The notes below the pieces were generated by a model. It saw nothing but the letters and a program-made list of their open reading frames with translations. It was not told where the DNA came from and searched no databases. Below, one piece after another: positions 6,138 to 6,416 of a stretch of DNA of 6,416 nt. Origin of the DNA: Zoogloeaceae bacterium (GTDB lineage Bacteria > Pseudomonadota > Gammaproteobacteria > Burkholderiales > Rhodocyclaceae); contig JAITNI010000029.1 of the NCBI GenBank assembly GCA_031290535.1, positions 1 to 6,416 on the forward strand, in the 5' to 3' direction. Both the position numbers and the translations under genes were made by a program. Each line of letters starts with the position of its first letter. Position 1 is the stretch's first letter.

Positions 6138-6416
6138 ATGAAGTTGCATCTGCATAAGAATGCCCGGACGACGCCTGCGGTACGGGCGGAGATTGCGGCG
6201 AGTGGAGAAGGGATCAGCGCGCGGCGCGGCGATACAACATCGGGCGCTGTACGGCACGCAAGTGGAAGAACCGTACAGACACGCTGGATCGCCCCATACG
6301 GCACATCGTCTGCAAACGACGATGAACAGCGGACAGGAAGCGATAGCCGTCTATCTGCGCCGACACTTTTTGCTGCCGCTGGATGACCTGGTGGCGGTGG
6401 TGCGGGAATTTCTCTG
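6138..6416 (+). pseudogene. IS481-family transposase, N-terminal part, two frameshifts, cut by window end
   Basis: The first frame (6138 to about 6220) encodes HKNARTTPAVRAEIAAS, a hallmark N-terminus of IS481-type transposases. Similarity then moves to a second frame (about 6221-6292) encoding ARRYNIGRCTARKWKNR, the helix-turn-helix region. It then moves to a third frame (from 6295 to the window end) encoding HTAHRLQTT and LLPLDDLVAVVREFL, just before the expected catalytic DDE core. Both shifts can be explained by loss of a single T: near 6220 (GCGC-GGCG where GCGCTGGCG gives ALAR) and near 6292 (CGC-CCCAT where CGCTCCCAT gives RSHT). In the first frame the protein stops early, so the copy is unlikely to be functional. 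The N-terminus reads MKLHLHKNA, with an LH doubling relative to the usual MKLHKNA. The remainder of the element lies beyond 6416. Confidence 0.85.

Overview
The window is a stretch of bacterial chromosome that carries the core of a flagellar export and placement operon, flhB-flhA-flhF-flhG, all on the plus strand. The four genes are locked together by short overlaps of 1, 4 and 8 bases. Protein content points to a proteobacterium, most likely a betaproteobacterium: the gene order, the FlhF start (MNVRKFIAANAREALRKV) and a FlhG whose N-terminal DQAAGLRRL motif precedes a strongly altered MinD-type nucleotide site. This assignment rests on recalled family features, not on a search.

Layout. Bases 1-119 are AT-rich, unlike the GC-rich genes. 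They hold a clear TATAAT -10 box and, next to it, a perfect 12-base palindrome where transcription should start. Bases 120-4926 hold flhB (export gate switch protein), flhA (export gate) and flhF (SRP-type GTPase that places the polar flagellum). Bases 4919-5803 hold flhG (MinD/ParA-like regulator of flagellar number, the expected partner of FlhF). Immediately after flhG comes a hairpin flanked by A5 and T5 runs, a likely bidirectional terminator, and then a G/C-tract repeat cluster of the REP/MITE kind. The window ends in the first part of an IS481-family transposase gene that is broken by two frameshifts.

How the genes work together: FlhA and FlhB are the membrane and cytoplasmic parts of the flagellar type III export apparatus. 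FlhF recruits the earliest basal-body components to the pole, and FlhG restrains FlhF and so limits flagellar number. Transcription probably starts just before flhB and ends just after flhG. The fliA (sigma-28) and chemotaxis genes that often follow flhG are not found here; repeats and a transposon remnant occupy that place.

I see no wholly new system. The points most worth a second look are the degenerate nucleotide site of FlhG, the two single-base lesions in the transposase, the palindrome at the flhB promoter, the repeat cluster, and an in-frame 18-base tandem repeat in the FlhF linker.
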